A stretch of 64,000 bases of DNA. It comes from Glossina fuscipes. Its lineage: Eukaryota > Arthropoda > Insecta > Diptera > Glossinidae. Both the position numbers and the translations under genes were made by a program. The stretch's first letter is position 1; every line of letters starts with the position of its first letter. The stretch is from contig NW_023998456.1 in assembly GCF_014805625.2 (NCBI RefSeq), positions 3,290,324-3,354,323 of the forward strand, in the 5' to 3' direction. Below are positions 34,304 through 45,236 of the stretch, piece after piece. Under the pieces are notes generated by a model. It saw only the letters and a program-made list of their open reading frames with translations. It had not been told where the DNA came from and made no database searches.

Positions 34304-35070
34304 TTTAATACACGTAATTTACTGAACAGATTTAATCTATAATATAAACAATTTAATTTATAAAACTTTCACGACTTTCAGTTTTTTCACTAAATTTACT
34401 TATGCGCACTTTTTAAACCCGTTATATGAAAAATTACGCCAGTTCTGTAAAATCAGCTGGTTAAGCTCACTACTGTGAACGGAATTCTTGCAGATTCTTA
34501 TTTTTGCAACTAGTTTTATCTTTCAAATTCTACAAAAATTCCAGCGAGGTCGACAAATAATAGGTTTTAAACAAAAATTTTTGAAATTAATGTAAGTGCA
34601 TAAACAGTTAGGTTAAAAGCAATTAAGCGTTGAACAATTTTTAGTTTTATTGTTGTGCTCAACAGAATATTCTCGCAATTATTTTTAGAATTCATTAAAA
34701 TTATATTATAGCATCTTAGCTTATGGACTTTTAAAGAAGTTGCAATTCTCTATATTAATTTTTTTAGCCTTTACGAAGTCCTTTACACGATTAACCAATC
34801 AATAATTTAAAAGTAGTTATGTGAATACGTTTTTTGGCAACCTTTGCACACGCAAAACTTTAACTTTCAATATTGTTTTTGTTTTCTAATGTTTGATTTT
34901 CCAATTTAATTTTGCTGCGGGGTCTTATATTATTTCCTTCCAATGTTACCTGCAAACCTACAAGTCGCTCTGTTTTTTTTTTATTTTGAATATTAAAACA
35001 AAGAAGGGATAAAAAATCTTCGGTTGTGGCACAGCACAAGCCAATGTTAAAAAGGTCATAATAATAACAA
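34304..35070. other. 5' flank of Hen1, no gene recognised
   Basis: AT-rich sequence upstream (for the minus strand) of Hen1. It should hold the Hen1 promoter and leader. I see no certain core element. The minus-strand frame ending at 34860 runs through here but only its upstream part resembles a known protein. Confidence 0.35.
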
Positions 35071-35072
35071 AT

Positions 35073-35258
35073 AATAACAAACACTAAATCCACGTCTTTT
35101 CGTAATAAAACATCATCAATTTTGTTGGTAAAAAAAGCGATATTTTGGGATGATGAAAACTCTTCCGCTTCTTTTACGGTTCGTCCCCAAAGAGCTTTAA
35201 TTTCAAAACCTTTTTCACGTAAAATTGGCACCAATACTTTCGTAATGGCTCCAGTACA
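35073..35258 (-). pseudogene. GFOD-like oxidoreductase N-terminal fragment
   Basis: About 60 codons read TGAITKVLVPILREKGF, EIKALWGRT and NKIDDVLLRKDVDLV on the minus strand. They match the N-terminal Rossmann fold of glucose-fructose oxidoreductase domain proteins (G-x-G ... LVPLLREKGFxVKALWGRT ... IDEVLLHxDVDLV). The conserved NLPPPL that should follow is replaced by AT-rich sequence, and upstream the expected GVFG start is missing or sits behind an intron with a non-AG end. No later GFOD domains were found in the window. I read it as a truncated, recently decayed copy. A real exon of a gene whose remainder lies elsewhere is less likely but possible. Confidence 0.55.
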
Positions 35259-35369
35259 AATTAATGTAGTTAAAAAATGAAAACATATAAATTTTAGTGA
35301 GCATATGTTTGTACAACATACCCAGACGCATTCTATTAAATCTGCGGCTACCACATCACCCTTATTCAA

Positions 35370-36860
35370 TATGCAGCTGCTTAGGAATAATCGAGTGTGA
35401 AGTCCGGCTAACCGTAGACCTTCTCTTAGTTAGAATTCGCAATTGTTCAAATTTTTGCTAATTTATAAACGAAGACGTTGTCAGTTTTAATACTAACTGA
35501 ACCAATTTCCTTGGCAACAAAGTTAATGTCTATCAAATTCTTTCGCTTGCATTCAACTATCGAGCCCAAATAATAGTACATTCTGTTCGTCCTCCTTACC
35601 AAAATATGCAAGTCTATGTGCTATCACCTAACAATGCTACTAAAACAGGTAGTAAAAATGATAAAGGATCTCTGAGGTTTAAATTTTCCCTTAATATCCT
35701 CCCTAATTTGTCCAGAACCATCGAGAGTTGGCAAAGTAGTTTCGGCCCCTTTCCAGCTATTGCAAGTAGTTGCATTAACTGGCAAACTGTTTCGAACATA
35801 CGTCTAAGGAACCACGAAAGACCCTTCAATTGTGGAAATAAAAAATCTTAAATGCAAATATATACTTATCAGCATCCTTCTGATTTGCCGAAAAGTCGTG
35901 AGTTTCAAATTTTGAATGAAAGCTCTACTATTGTTATTTAATTTTAATTTTTATTTTTCTTAAAAAAAGACGCAAATGATAGTATATTAAATTTTTACAA
36001 CCTTTAAATTTTAAAACCAAGAGATATGAAAAATGTATAAAAAAATATTTATAACGAAAAACATTTTCCTTCTTTCCATTTCCCTCCGCACGCCATCATT
36101 CAATGATTAACGAGATCACGTTTGCAATTTAGATATGTAGTTTAAAGAAAGTTGCGGAAAAATATACAAAATAAATTTCTATCTATCTAGCTCCGCCCAC
36201 ATTCACATAGCACCAAGGCCATCACTACATTTGATTAGTACTTTTTACATGCGCCGAAGAGCCAACAGGACCTGCGGCGAAAAATAAAGGTTATATGTTT
36301 AACTTTGCAATGGACTAAATTTTGCTAATAATAATAAAAAAATTTTCAGCATAATAAACTCATCAATTTTGATTTTATGACAGGGATAACTAAATAATTC
36401 ATCATTGATCTTGAATTGTAGCCAAGCTTTGAATGCATGACACACCCACCTTTCAGTATAAACCAATGAAATTCGGTGAAGTTATTTAAAACAGTTCCTC
36501 GACTTTGGAGGTATCAATCAAACGAACGCCAGTAGAGACTATTTTGTACCTATAATAAGAGAGTTTGTTGTAGATAAAGTGCAATATCATTTTCTTTTGA
36601 ATATTTTTAAAAATGGTAATCAGACGAAGGTAATCAACATAAAAATATTCAGTTATATGCTTGTCTATTAAGTTGATCATCATATATAAAGATCTTCACT
36701 TTTTAAATTTGAAATGAGCAATGGAAAACTTACGTTTGATATGAAATGTGAGTCCCGTTTGTCCATTTGGCTTAAATGTCGCTAAGAAGCTTCTCATTTT
36801 GTTAATTTATCTAAAAGAAAAAAAACAACGGCCATTTTAAGTAGATTGCAATAGGAAAAT
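35370..36860. other. Intergenic, unassigned frames only
   Basis: A minus-strand frame of 71 codons (35829-35614) is leucine-rich (CQLMQLLAIAGKGPKLLCQL) and protein-like but unassigned; the opposite strand is also open. A minus frame at 36683-36486 is AT-driven. No known family seen. Confidence 0.35.
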
Positions 36861-36865
36861 CTCAC

Positions 36866-37430
36866 TGCATGTCTTCACACAAATTATTATCAGAATAAAA
36901 CCGTTCTACACGAACGTTAAGACTGGGGCGGTAACTAATATCATCACTTTGTGGTTATCAAGAAAATACAATGCGGAAAACTAACCTCAACATTGTCTGC
37001 GAAGGTGTAGAGACTTTACAGCGAGTGTCGCTTAAAAGCTCACTTTACTCCTTTGTCTGAAAGAAAGAATGGAAATTTTAAATCAATTAATATAGAAACA
37101 GAATTGCTTTGCATATATTCGCACAATCTTTTGTCAGAATAAAACCAGTCTACACGAACGTTAAGACTGGGGCGGTAACTAATATCGTCACTTTGTGGTT
37201 ATCAAAAAAATACAATGCGGAAAACTAACCTCAACATTGTCTGCGAAGGTGTAGAGGCTTTACAGCGGGTGTCGATTAAAAGCTCACTTTACTCCTTTGT
37301 CTGAAAGAAAGAATGGAAATTTTAAACCAATTAATATAGAAACAGAATTGCTTTGCATATATTCGCACAATCTTTTGTCAGAATAAAACCCATCTACACG
37401 GACGTTAAGACTGGGGCGGTAACTGAATCA
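36866..37430 (+). repeat. 244-bp tandem repeat, about 2.3 copies
   Basis: The word CAGAATAAAACC starts at 36891, 37135 and 37379, exactly 244 bases apart each time. Each is followed by CTACACGAACGTTAAGACTG-like sequence and GGGGCGGTAACT. Copies 1 and 2 agree closely over their whole length, including TGTCTGCGAAGGTGTAGA. The third copy stops after about 50 bases. No open frame of note runs through the unit. Confidence 0.92.
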
Positions 37431-38960
37431 TCACATTTTTAGTTTTGGAAATGCAACGACAAAAGCCTACAGCTGAAGCCTAACCTGTTTGTTTGCAAGT
37501 TTTAGGCAAGTTTAGGCAGGCATTTCTAAATCATATTAATAATCCTGATGCATTTATCGCAAAAAGCTCTAGTCAATACAACTTCCTTTCAACATACAAA
37601 TTATGTTGTTTCCCTGCGTCTTAAATTAGCTGGAATTATCTTACTATTTATAGAAACATCGTATTATTTATACTCGTATCCACCTAACTTGCTATCGTAC
37701 TTACGAGAATTTATTATTCTGTTTATTATTTTCATTATTTTATTATTTACATATTATTTTCAAAAACACGTTTCTGCAATCTTACCTACGTACTTTTCGG
37801 TCGTATAGTATACTTTTTTTTATGTTACGTACCACGTGCTTAATAAAATTTACTTTGCTGAACATTCCTGCCTCCACCAGTGTTCATGGTTTTACTGATA
37901 ACTAAATTTACTTTACCTTCCAAAGAAAAATGTGCTAGTGAAAATGGCTTGTTTTTCTTCAAAGCAAAGTTGGCTGCAGTTGTGTCAATGTTGCCAGCAG
38001 TAAAAGCAGTCTGCCAACCTATTTACCAATAAATAAGTTGAAAGTTTCTTTGTTTAAAGGCCGAATTAGTAAATCAAACTATTAGATGGTTTTTTTTTTT
38101 TTTAGATATAAAAATATTAATTTTTTGGAAGTGTACTATTTATTTTAATAAGTTGTCAAATTTGGTGCAGTCGTTATAGATTTTTGTGCATTTTTAGAGG
38201 TACACGTTTCTACCCAGATATATTTTTGGGCAAATTCCGGCCGTTTATCAATTGATCAATTGTCTTCATGTAAGAAAATATATACTAATTTTTAATAATT
38301 CAAATTTTGGAATAAGATGAACAATAACCAAGTTTGCCTGGAATCTCGCCATTTTCAATGCACATACGAATAAAACAAGTTAAATCTAACGTAATCGAAA
38401 AAATACTTATAGAGTCTCTTATGGGTACTCCTAAGAAAAGTCTTATCGGAATCTTATGCATTTCGAGAATACCTTGATCTGACGTGTTTTACTGCTTGAA
38501 ATGCTAATTATGAATGGTAAGGGTGGTAATCATGTAAGCAGGCGATCAACGCCGTGATTATCGCCTCATTTTAAAGGAGACAATTGATTATCGTCAAGAG
38601 GCTAATCAGGTACCATAGTGGAGTAATAACTGAGCGAAACGTAAAAAATGAGAGCTAAGTTCACATTTATTTGTTTTGTATAAACAAACTACATATGTTA
38701 AACAATAACAAGCAGTCAAAATGAAATGAATAAAACATTATGCAGAAGAAATTTAATGCGGTTGTTAAAAGGAAATCTTTTATTTTTAAACCTTGTCCCA
38801 GTTCACGCCTAAAACTGACTATAACAAGATCTCAACAGACTGTGATTTCTAAGAACACTTTGCGTTCTGCGACTAAAAATGTTTCCGTCCCATGATACTT
38901 TAAAACGCACAGTGTTTTAACTGAACTCAAATAATGTTGATTTTTGCATCTTACGTAAAG
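37431..38960. other. Intergenic, no gene recognised
   Basis: Contains an AT-driven plus-strand frame (37548-37808) rich in Ile, Leu and Tyr that could look like a membrane protein but has no motif. A 14-base T run lies near 38091. Nothing else is supported. Confidence 0.4.
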
Positions 38961-38964
38961 TTTT

Positions 38965-39420
38965 TCTGAAAGATGACGATTTTTATTATCGTAATAACAA
39001 AAGTACAATTCAAATCACCAAATGTCCTGATGACAGCTATGGTGATGTTAGCATACTAGTTAAGAAAGGCGAGAATTTCAGACGTATTCTCTACAATTCT
39101 GCTGTTGACATTATTATCATCAAAACCACAACAACATGGTACTTTCCATCCAGAGATTATGTGACCTCCTTGGTGGTGAACAAAATGTGATTATAGCTGG
39201 CGATTTCAATGTTAGACATTGCCGATCGGCTCTTTACCAATAAAAGCAAGTTCCTTGTAAGTGCCATCAAAGCGAGCAGTTTTAAGGTTTTAAATAATGA
39301 TAATCCTACCTTTCACTGTAATCGAAGTGGTCGCATGGCGGGTAGTGTCTAACTGTCTATAATTCAATCATTTTGTCATTCAACTGAAATACGACTAATT
39401 TCTTAATTCGCAAAAGTCAA
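38965..39420 (+). pseudogene. LINE endonuclease (APE-type) remnant
   Basis: Plus-strand frames give DSYGDVSILVKKG (family G-Y-G-G-V-x-I), then NVIIAGDFNVRH, the core GDFN motif of apurinic-like endonucleases. After a frame change they give NKSKFLVSAIKASSFKVLNN and NPTFHCNRSGRMAGS, the segment preceding the DH catalytic block. Stops and shifts occur throughout and the final SDH block is not clear. The fragment ends just before the inverted-repeat element at 39475, so that element probably inserted into this LINE. Confidence 0.65.
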
Positions 39421-39474
39421 CATTTCAATGTTGGAACAATCCTGTAAAAAAAATAGAAAATGTCATATTACAAA

Positions 39475-40743
39475 TGAGCCTTTGATTTTGATAGTGGTAT
39501 AAGTCAAAAATTTTAAAAATTGTGTTTATTAGTTATTTCATATCAAATCCTAATAAAATAACATAATCTGAAGAGTTTAGCAGTATGCCATGAAAATTAA
39601 CTCAATGAAACGGTTTTATTTTTTGGTTGGTAAACAAAAAACAATTACTGTTTGTTTTGATAGTGGTATAAGTCAGTCTGTTCACAAAGTTTGGCAAAAT
39701 AATTAGTAATTTTGTCATGTCTTCAGATAGCGGTTCAGATATGATAGAGCAATCGCCTCAAGAGGATCACAGGAAGTTGCGTCATGCATCTTAAAGCACA
39801 TTCGGGACATTACCACTCAAAAGCATGTCATAGCTTACAGTGATGCCTGCTCAGCAAAAAATCGTAACATTAACATAGCTTTAATATGATTAAAAATTGT
39901 TCATTTATCTGATAATAATGTTGAAACAATTGATCATAAATTTATGGTATCTGGCCATTCTTTTTTGCCAAATGATCGCGATTTTGGTTTGATAGAAACT
40001 AAAATTAAAAAATCGAATTATTTATACATCCCTGAGCATTATTATAATTTAATAGAATCATGTAAAAAGAGAAACCCATTTGTGGTAGTACAAATGGCCC
40101 AGAAAGATTGCATTTCGACAAAACAACTACAAGAATCAATGAATAATAGAAAGAAAAACACCAATGAAGAAGCTGTGTATAAGATGTTTTATAAAACTTC
40201 CTTGGATGACAACTCCGATTTCAAAGTATTAGACCTTTCGCCTAAAAGAGGAAGACCTAGAATATTCGAAAATATTGATTTGCTTTCATTATACACAAGC
40301 ATTAGACCAATAACAGAAGAAAAACGTAAAGATATGATGGATTTACTACCCTATATCCCACCAATTTTTCACAAACTCTTTATTTCCCTAAATACTAATA
40401 AATAATTTACTTGGTTACAATGAAATGAGTTTGAATAGAATGTTAATAATAATTATTAATTATTAATAAAAATGTTTTCTTGAAGGTATAAGTCATTTAT
40501 TAAGTCATGCAGTTAATTTTGAAAGTGGTATAAGTCATTTCAACCTTTCAAAACAACATTTCCTTTTAAAAATGGTTATAAATTTCACAATCATAATAAA
40601 TACTTTTTTGTTGACACTACTTTACTGTTGAAAAATAATATTCCATAATACAAAAATATTTTTTAATCCTTTAAAATGCAAAACTCAAAATATCTCGAAA
40701 CAAGGAAAATGTGCCTTATACCACTATCAAAATCAAGGGCTCA
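39475..40743 (+). mobile_element. DNA transposon with 29-bp terminal inverted repeats, internally deleted
   Basis: Left end TGAGCCTTTGATTTTGATAG (39475 on) and right end at 40743 are inverted copies over 29 bases with one mismatch. The motif AGTGGTATAAGTCA recurs inside the element near 39489, 39662 and 40524, with a shorter GGTATAAGTCA at 40486; these look like subterminal protein-binding repeats. The interior encodes a damaged transposase-like protein in plus sense. I could not define a target-site duplication with confidence: the flanks read ACAAA on the left and AATCA on the right. The copy interrupts LINE sequence. The superfamily is not assigned. Confidence 0.8.
39717..40405 (+). pseudogene. 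Transposase-like gene of the inverted-repeat element (DUF7869-like), broken
   Basis: An ATG at 39717 opens a short acidic frame (SSDSGSDMIEQSPQEDH) that after about 23 codons passes, through a frame change, into a different segment (QEVASCILKHIRDIT), as expected after an internal deletion. This continues as HVIAYSDACSAKNRN, hits TGA at 39887-39889, then runs open to the TAA ending at 40405 (KFMVSGHSFLPNDRDFGLIE and a basic tail with PKRGRPRI). SDACxxxNRN and GHSFLPNDRDFGxIE match a widespread insect family of uncharacterised, RNase H-fold-like proteins; the conserved D, D and E may be catalytic. From 39944 to 40405 there are 153 intact codons. The PKRGRP stretch resembles an AT-hook. Confidence 0.6.
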
Positions 40744-40796
40744 AATCAATATCATCTTCATAATGAGATGATACGCCCTGACAATAAAACTTTGTG

Positions 40797-41071
40797 AATT
40801 TTAGAATATTTGACGATCCGAAATTGTGTGAGCAAGACGAAGAATTGAATTTTGTAAATATTTGATGACCTAAAATTGTGTGAGTAAGAGAAAGAATTGA
40901 ATTTTTAAAATATTTGATGACCCAAAATTGTGTAAGCAAGAGGAAGAATTGAATTTTTAAAATATTTGACGACCCGTAATTGTGTGAGCAAGAGAAAGAA
41001 TTGAATTTTTCAAATGTTTGAAGGCCCGTAATTGTGTGAGCAAGAGGAATAATTGAATTTTTAAAATATTA
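40797..41071 (+). repeat. 52-bp minisatellite, about five copies
   Basis: The landmark AAATTGTGTGAG (or TAATTGTGTGAG) starts at 40821, 40873, 40925, 40977 and 41029, exactly 52 bases apart. Units share AATATTTGACGACCC, GAGCAAGAG and AGAATTGAATTTTT. The array begins about 55 bases after the right end of the inverted-repeat transposon. Confidence 0.93.
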
Positions 41072-41073
41072 AC

Positions 41074-41230
41074 GGCTACCAGCTTCACACCGCTTTGCTA
41101 ACATTAAATCAATCGTCTACGGTGTTGATGGAATACCGTTAAAATTTTTAAAAAGAGCTTTTGGATTCTTAACATAATATCTGAACAGCATATCCGTGCC
41201 GAATTGAATGCAACACTATTATTATTATCC
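41074..41230 (+). pseudogene. LINE reverse-transcriptase N-terminal fragment
   Basis: Directly after the minisatellite, the plus strand reads SIVYGVDGIPLKFLKRAFWIL, the family segment (K-S-x-x-x-G-x-D-G-I-x-x-x-x-L-K) at the start of non-LTR reverse transcriptases. It is short and truncated. It is collinear with the endonuclease remnant at 39.0-39.4 kb and the RT fragments at 41.9-43.1 kb, suggesting one LINE broken by later insertions. Confidence 0.5.
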
Positions 41231-41879
41231 TGCTATCCTTGCCTAGTTTTAGATTTTTTTGATATTTAACAAAAAAGAATTCAATTTAACACATTTGTCT
41301 TCTAATAAAAATTTTTCATTTTCTTATATAACAATAGATAGATTGACTAGCATCAAGGGCAAATATTGAGAGAAGGGAGTAACAAAGACTTAAACGTTTC
41401 AAGAACGAAATAGTGTTGGAAGCATAATATTTTCATTTTAAGAATGTACATAAATTGTGGTAACTCTCTCGAATTTGTCTGATTGTTTGTTGTAAGCGGA
41501 AGGATAAATTTACAATCACTTGCCCAGCACAACTAACCAGAAATCAATTTTGAACGAATCGTTTAAATGAGGGGCATAGGGTTTACGCATGCTGATGATT
41601 AAATTTAAAAAAAAAATTTGTATAATATATCAGGTGAATGGAGCTTCAATTTACTTTATGATCAAGTAAATATATTTTACCGGCTTTTCTCACTAAAGGT
41701 TATTGTTGTGCTGTATGGAACGAGCATGATAATAAATGGTACATTGGTATGCTCAAGAGTTACGTTCGAAGTGACAATTAGATTGTAAGGCTTTCAACTC
41801 CTTTCAGTTGTCTCAATAACACACCCTTGTTATTACGTGAGTTAATACATATTTTACATACCAGAAAGAGAGCTACCGG

Positions 41880-42430
41880 TGCAGGTTGTAATGGAGTTAA
41901 GTTAGATATGGTCAGAGCACTGTCCGGGGAAAGCTTAACTGTCTTGTTGCATGTCTTAACGGTCCATTAACTTTGTACCTTTAGGTTTGCGGTGATGAGG
42001 CAAAGACTTAAGCGATTTTAGCAACTTTAGCACCATTTCACTAATATCTGTATTCATAAAAATTATTAATCTCCTGGTTGAGAAAAGGATATTGAATTTT
42101 TTGAAAACATTCCAGTTATTCCAGTTCGTTCTTATGCGTATCAAAAATGCATATCCACGAATGCGTGCGTTAATGAATTATCTTTTCTTATTGCTGGTTT
42201 AAAGAAAGCCCTGTCAACCAATTTTCGCAAGTATCGAGCTGCAAGGAAAAAAATGAGTGAAAACGGCAATCCAGCCAAATTCGTTTAATATATCAAAGCC
42301 CTGAAGGAATGGAGTTGAAAGGGGGAAAGGACACATAAAATCGTCATGATTAAAAATCGGAACTCGGAGTTTTTCTGGGATTACTTCAGCGGCCGTCGAC
42401 AATTTAGGCATGATAATAAAAGAGAGTTAG
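41880..42430 (+). pseudogene. Decayed RT fragment, first of two related copies
   Basis: At nucleotide level this parallels 42510-42850: GGTCAGAGCACTGTCCGGGG matches GGTCAGGACACTGTCGGGGA, then CTTAACTGTCTTGTTGC, CTTAAGCGATTTTAG, AATATCTGTATTC and ATTAATCTCCTGGTTGAG follow in the same order. The translated copy is too broken to read as protein. It may be a second insertion of the same LINE or a local duplication. Confidence 0.5.
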
Positions 42431-42499
42431 ATATCCTCAATAGCTATATTCCAATGTTAATCAGATGACAATATCTTCAATTTCTTTCACTAGTTTACT

Positions 42500-43110
42500 T
42501 TTCTTCTTACGTGGAGTCAAGTATGATTCGGTCAGGACACTGTCGGGGAGAACCTTGACTGTCTTGTTGCTTGCAGTTATTAACTATGAACTTTATACCC
42601 TTGGATTTGCAATGCATCAAATTTGTTTCAATTCCCAAACCAGATAAACACTTAAGCGATTTTAGACGCACGTTACTAATATCTGTATTCGTAGAGATCA
42701 TTAATCTCTTGGTTAAGGAGAGACTAATGGATTTCGTGCAAACTGGGAACATTATTCCAGCTCGCTCTTATGCGTATCGAAAACGAATATTTACGAATAT
42801 GTTACGTTACGTTAATGAACTATCTTTTCTCATAGTTAGTCTAAAGAAAGCTCGTAAAATGGTTGTTATGTTTTCCCTGGCTTTCAGCAAAGCCCATGAT
42901 TATGTTAACTTTATGAAGTTCGGTAGAATTCTGTTAAACTTTTCAATTTTTCTTCAAGTCTGTGGATGCTAACCTTTTTAACCAAACGTAGGTTGGCAAT
43001 AAGTACAGACAAAGTTGAAGTATATGGTTGTATTCATCAAGGCAGTCGCTTGAGTCCCATGCTCTGTAATCTATTTACAGCTAATTGCATGATCTTCAAG
43101 ACGACAAAAC
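42500..43110 (+). pseudogene. LINE reverse-transcriptase domain remnant, second copy
   Basis: Plus-strand frames read VSIPKPDKHLSDFRRTLLIS (family I-P-K-P-x-K-D-x-x-x-x-x-x-x-F-R-P-I-S-L-I-S), INLLVKERLMDFV, then IPARSYAYRKR, MVVMFSLAFSKAHDYVN (family F-S-L-D-F-x-K-A-Y-D). After a frame change they give GCIHQGSRLSPMLCNLF, matching G-x-P-Q-G-S-x-L-S-P-x-L-F-N. The catalytic aspartate of the first block is replaced by Ala and the YADD block is missing. It is dead. It follows the endonuclease and RT fragments at 39.0 and 41.1 kb in the same strand and order. Confidence 0.7.
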
Positions 43111-43114
43111 TCCT

Positions 43115-45180
43115 ATTATTCAATATATAATATATAATATATTATACAACCTACTAACTAAACTTACACTTACAACTAAATTTACACTTAGCATATCATG
43201 GCCACTGCTTTTTTTTGTGTTTAATACACATTTAATATACATTTCTTGCAAATGATTGCTACTGTTTATTACCTAAGCCGCAAATCTTATTGCTCGGTTC
43301 GTCTTAAAATCTAAAAAAAAATGTGTATAGTTTATGTTAGACTATAGTTAATTCAATTTAGTCCTATATTTAAAAAAAAATTGTCAAATTTATCAAATTT
43401 TCACATATGTAGCTTCAAACATACTTTATATTTTTCCCTAATTTTTTTAAATTTTTGAAGTAGTAATTAATTTTTGTTTGTATTTCTCTTTTTTACAAAC
43501 GCAACTTTAAAAGAGAGGTTTATGTTATCTTTGCTAGGATTATACTCAATACTAACGCAAAATTTACTCTCAACGATAGCAATTTTATTGTCGGCAGATT
43601 TGATATAACTTATAGAGCGTATGTGGGGACAGTCACTAGTAAATTTGCTAACATGATTAGATTTTATTGGCGCTTGTCGACTGCTTAGATGATTACCCAC
43701 ACTATACGTCATTTCATTGAAAGTTGGTAAATAATTAGTAAAGCTCAAGAATACTTAAGGAAGAAGAAAAAGCAACCTATACCAAAACGGAAGAAGAGCA
43801 AGCAACCACAAAATGCCAGTTATGGGTGAGGAATTGGTTATCGTAAATATCTTAAGAGTTTTAGCTTTCCAAAATGTTGCCTACCTAAGCAATGAAATAT
43901 CATACATTCACTTGCGTTCTATTGCTGTGTTAGATTTCATTAAATGAACTTAAACAAAAGTTAGTAATTATTGTAATTGTATTGAAATTTCACTCTTAAA
44001 AAACTCAAAGTAGTTTTAAATATTCTGTTAGTGGTATCTACTTGGAAAACATATACTGGCGAATACTTTAAGATCACTATGCCAGGACAGTCTTTATTTG
44101 TGTTACAACAACTACTTTGGAATACGTGGCATTGGTAAATCTGCTGCGTATAACGTCTGCGGTCTCTCGATAATTGAACATCAACCTAGTGGAATACACA
44201 AATTCCAAATCACTGGAAATTATCATCAACTTTTAGAGAATTTTTTTCTATTCGGTATGCTATAAAACTACAAGCAGCCGGAACGCTTTCCTATACTCAT
44301 TGACAAAAGGTCTACGTACCCATGAGTGGGTGGACACACTTATGACAAAATGCATCTGAAAACGGTCGGATCCACAGCGAATAATACTTGTGCAACATAA
44401 AAGGACCACAGGAACACGCAATCTTTAAATGTCCAAAATTTAAAAATAGCAGAAGATATTTCATTCAGTGCTTGCAAAGATGCTCATCTCAAGAAATTAA
44501 CTATTTTTATTAAGAAAGTAAATATATCACCTTAATCGTCTAAATCATTCAAGTTGTTTTAACTATATATTTCGAGATTATTACTTTGAATAGTTGCAAA
44601 AATGTTGGTTTTTCTCACTTCCCATTTTTTTCTTACTTCTTAAGTTTTTACACACTTTTTTTAGGTAAGCCAAAGCTTGCAGTTCTTTATTGAAAAACCC
44701 GGTTCTACATTCATATCTATTGCACATAATCAACGAAATTATACAAATTACCATTAAGAATACATGCAATCATCATAATGGCTTACTTCAACAACGCAAT
44801 ATTCAAAACAAATTAAACATTTAATATTCTTTTGTTGTGTAGTTCGGAGGTTTAACAGTTCTGTTCTGTTCTGATCTGTTTCTTGTGTTTCGCACTAGTT
44901 TGTTATTTGCGTATGTTTTCATTATAATTATTTGGAGAAACTTGGCACAAATAGGTTTTTAGTCATTTTTCATAAAAAATGTAGAGGAATGTCAATTTTA
45001 CTCTCAGAAATAGAATTTTATTCTCAGCAGAATAAAGTGTGATGGCTAAAGTGTCCAGTTTTGTTCGTTTCATTTGCTCTTTTTCATGCAAGTAATTTGA
45101 AAGTGGCAGTGTACGCAGTTCTTTTTTAATTAGTTAGTAATTTTAAGTAAAAAAAAGAAAATAGAAAGATTTTGTAAATT
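43115..45180. other. Intergenic, no gene recognised
   Basis: AT-rich with an (ATATAAT)n-like patch at about 43120-43160. A minus-strand frame of 93 codons (43748-43467) has a fairly protein-like composition but no motif I recognise. The right end contains the promoter region of the cathepsin D gene. Confidence 0.4.
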
Positions 45181-45236
45181 CATTGTTATTCACATCTCAG
45201 CAAAGAAGGCATAAAGCTTTTTATTGATTTTAAAAG

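Noticed and set aside
34860..35369. Intact 169-residue gene
   Set aside because: Only about 60 codons resemble GFOD. The two ends are AT-driven sequence without similarity, so an intact gene is not supported.
37548..37808. Small membrane protein gene
   Set aside because: The Ile/Leu/Tyr-rich product follows from AT-rich sequence. There is no conserved motif or splice or promoter context.
36866..41071. CRISPR-like arrays
   Set aside because: The 244-bp and 52-bp repeats are contiguous tandem units without unique spacers, and the genome is clearly animal.
43467..43748. 93-codon minus-strand gene
   Set aside because: No recognised family, splice sites or regulatory context; may be chance or old repeat.
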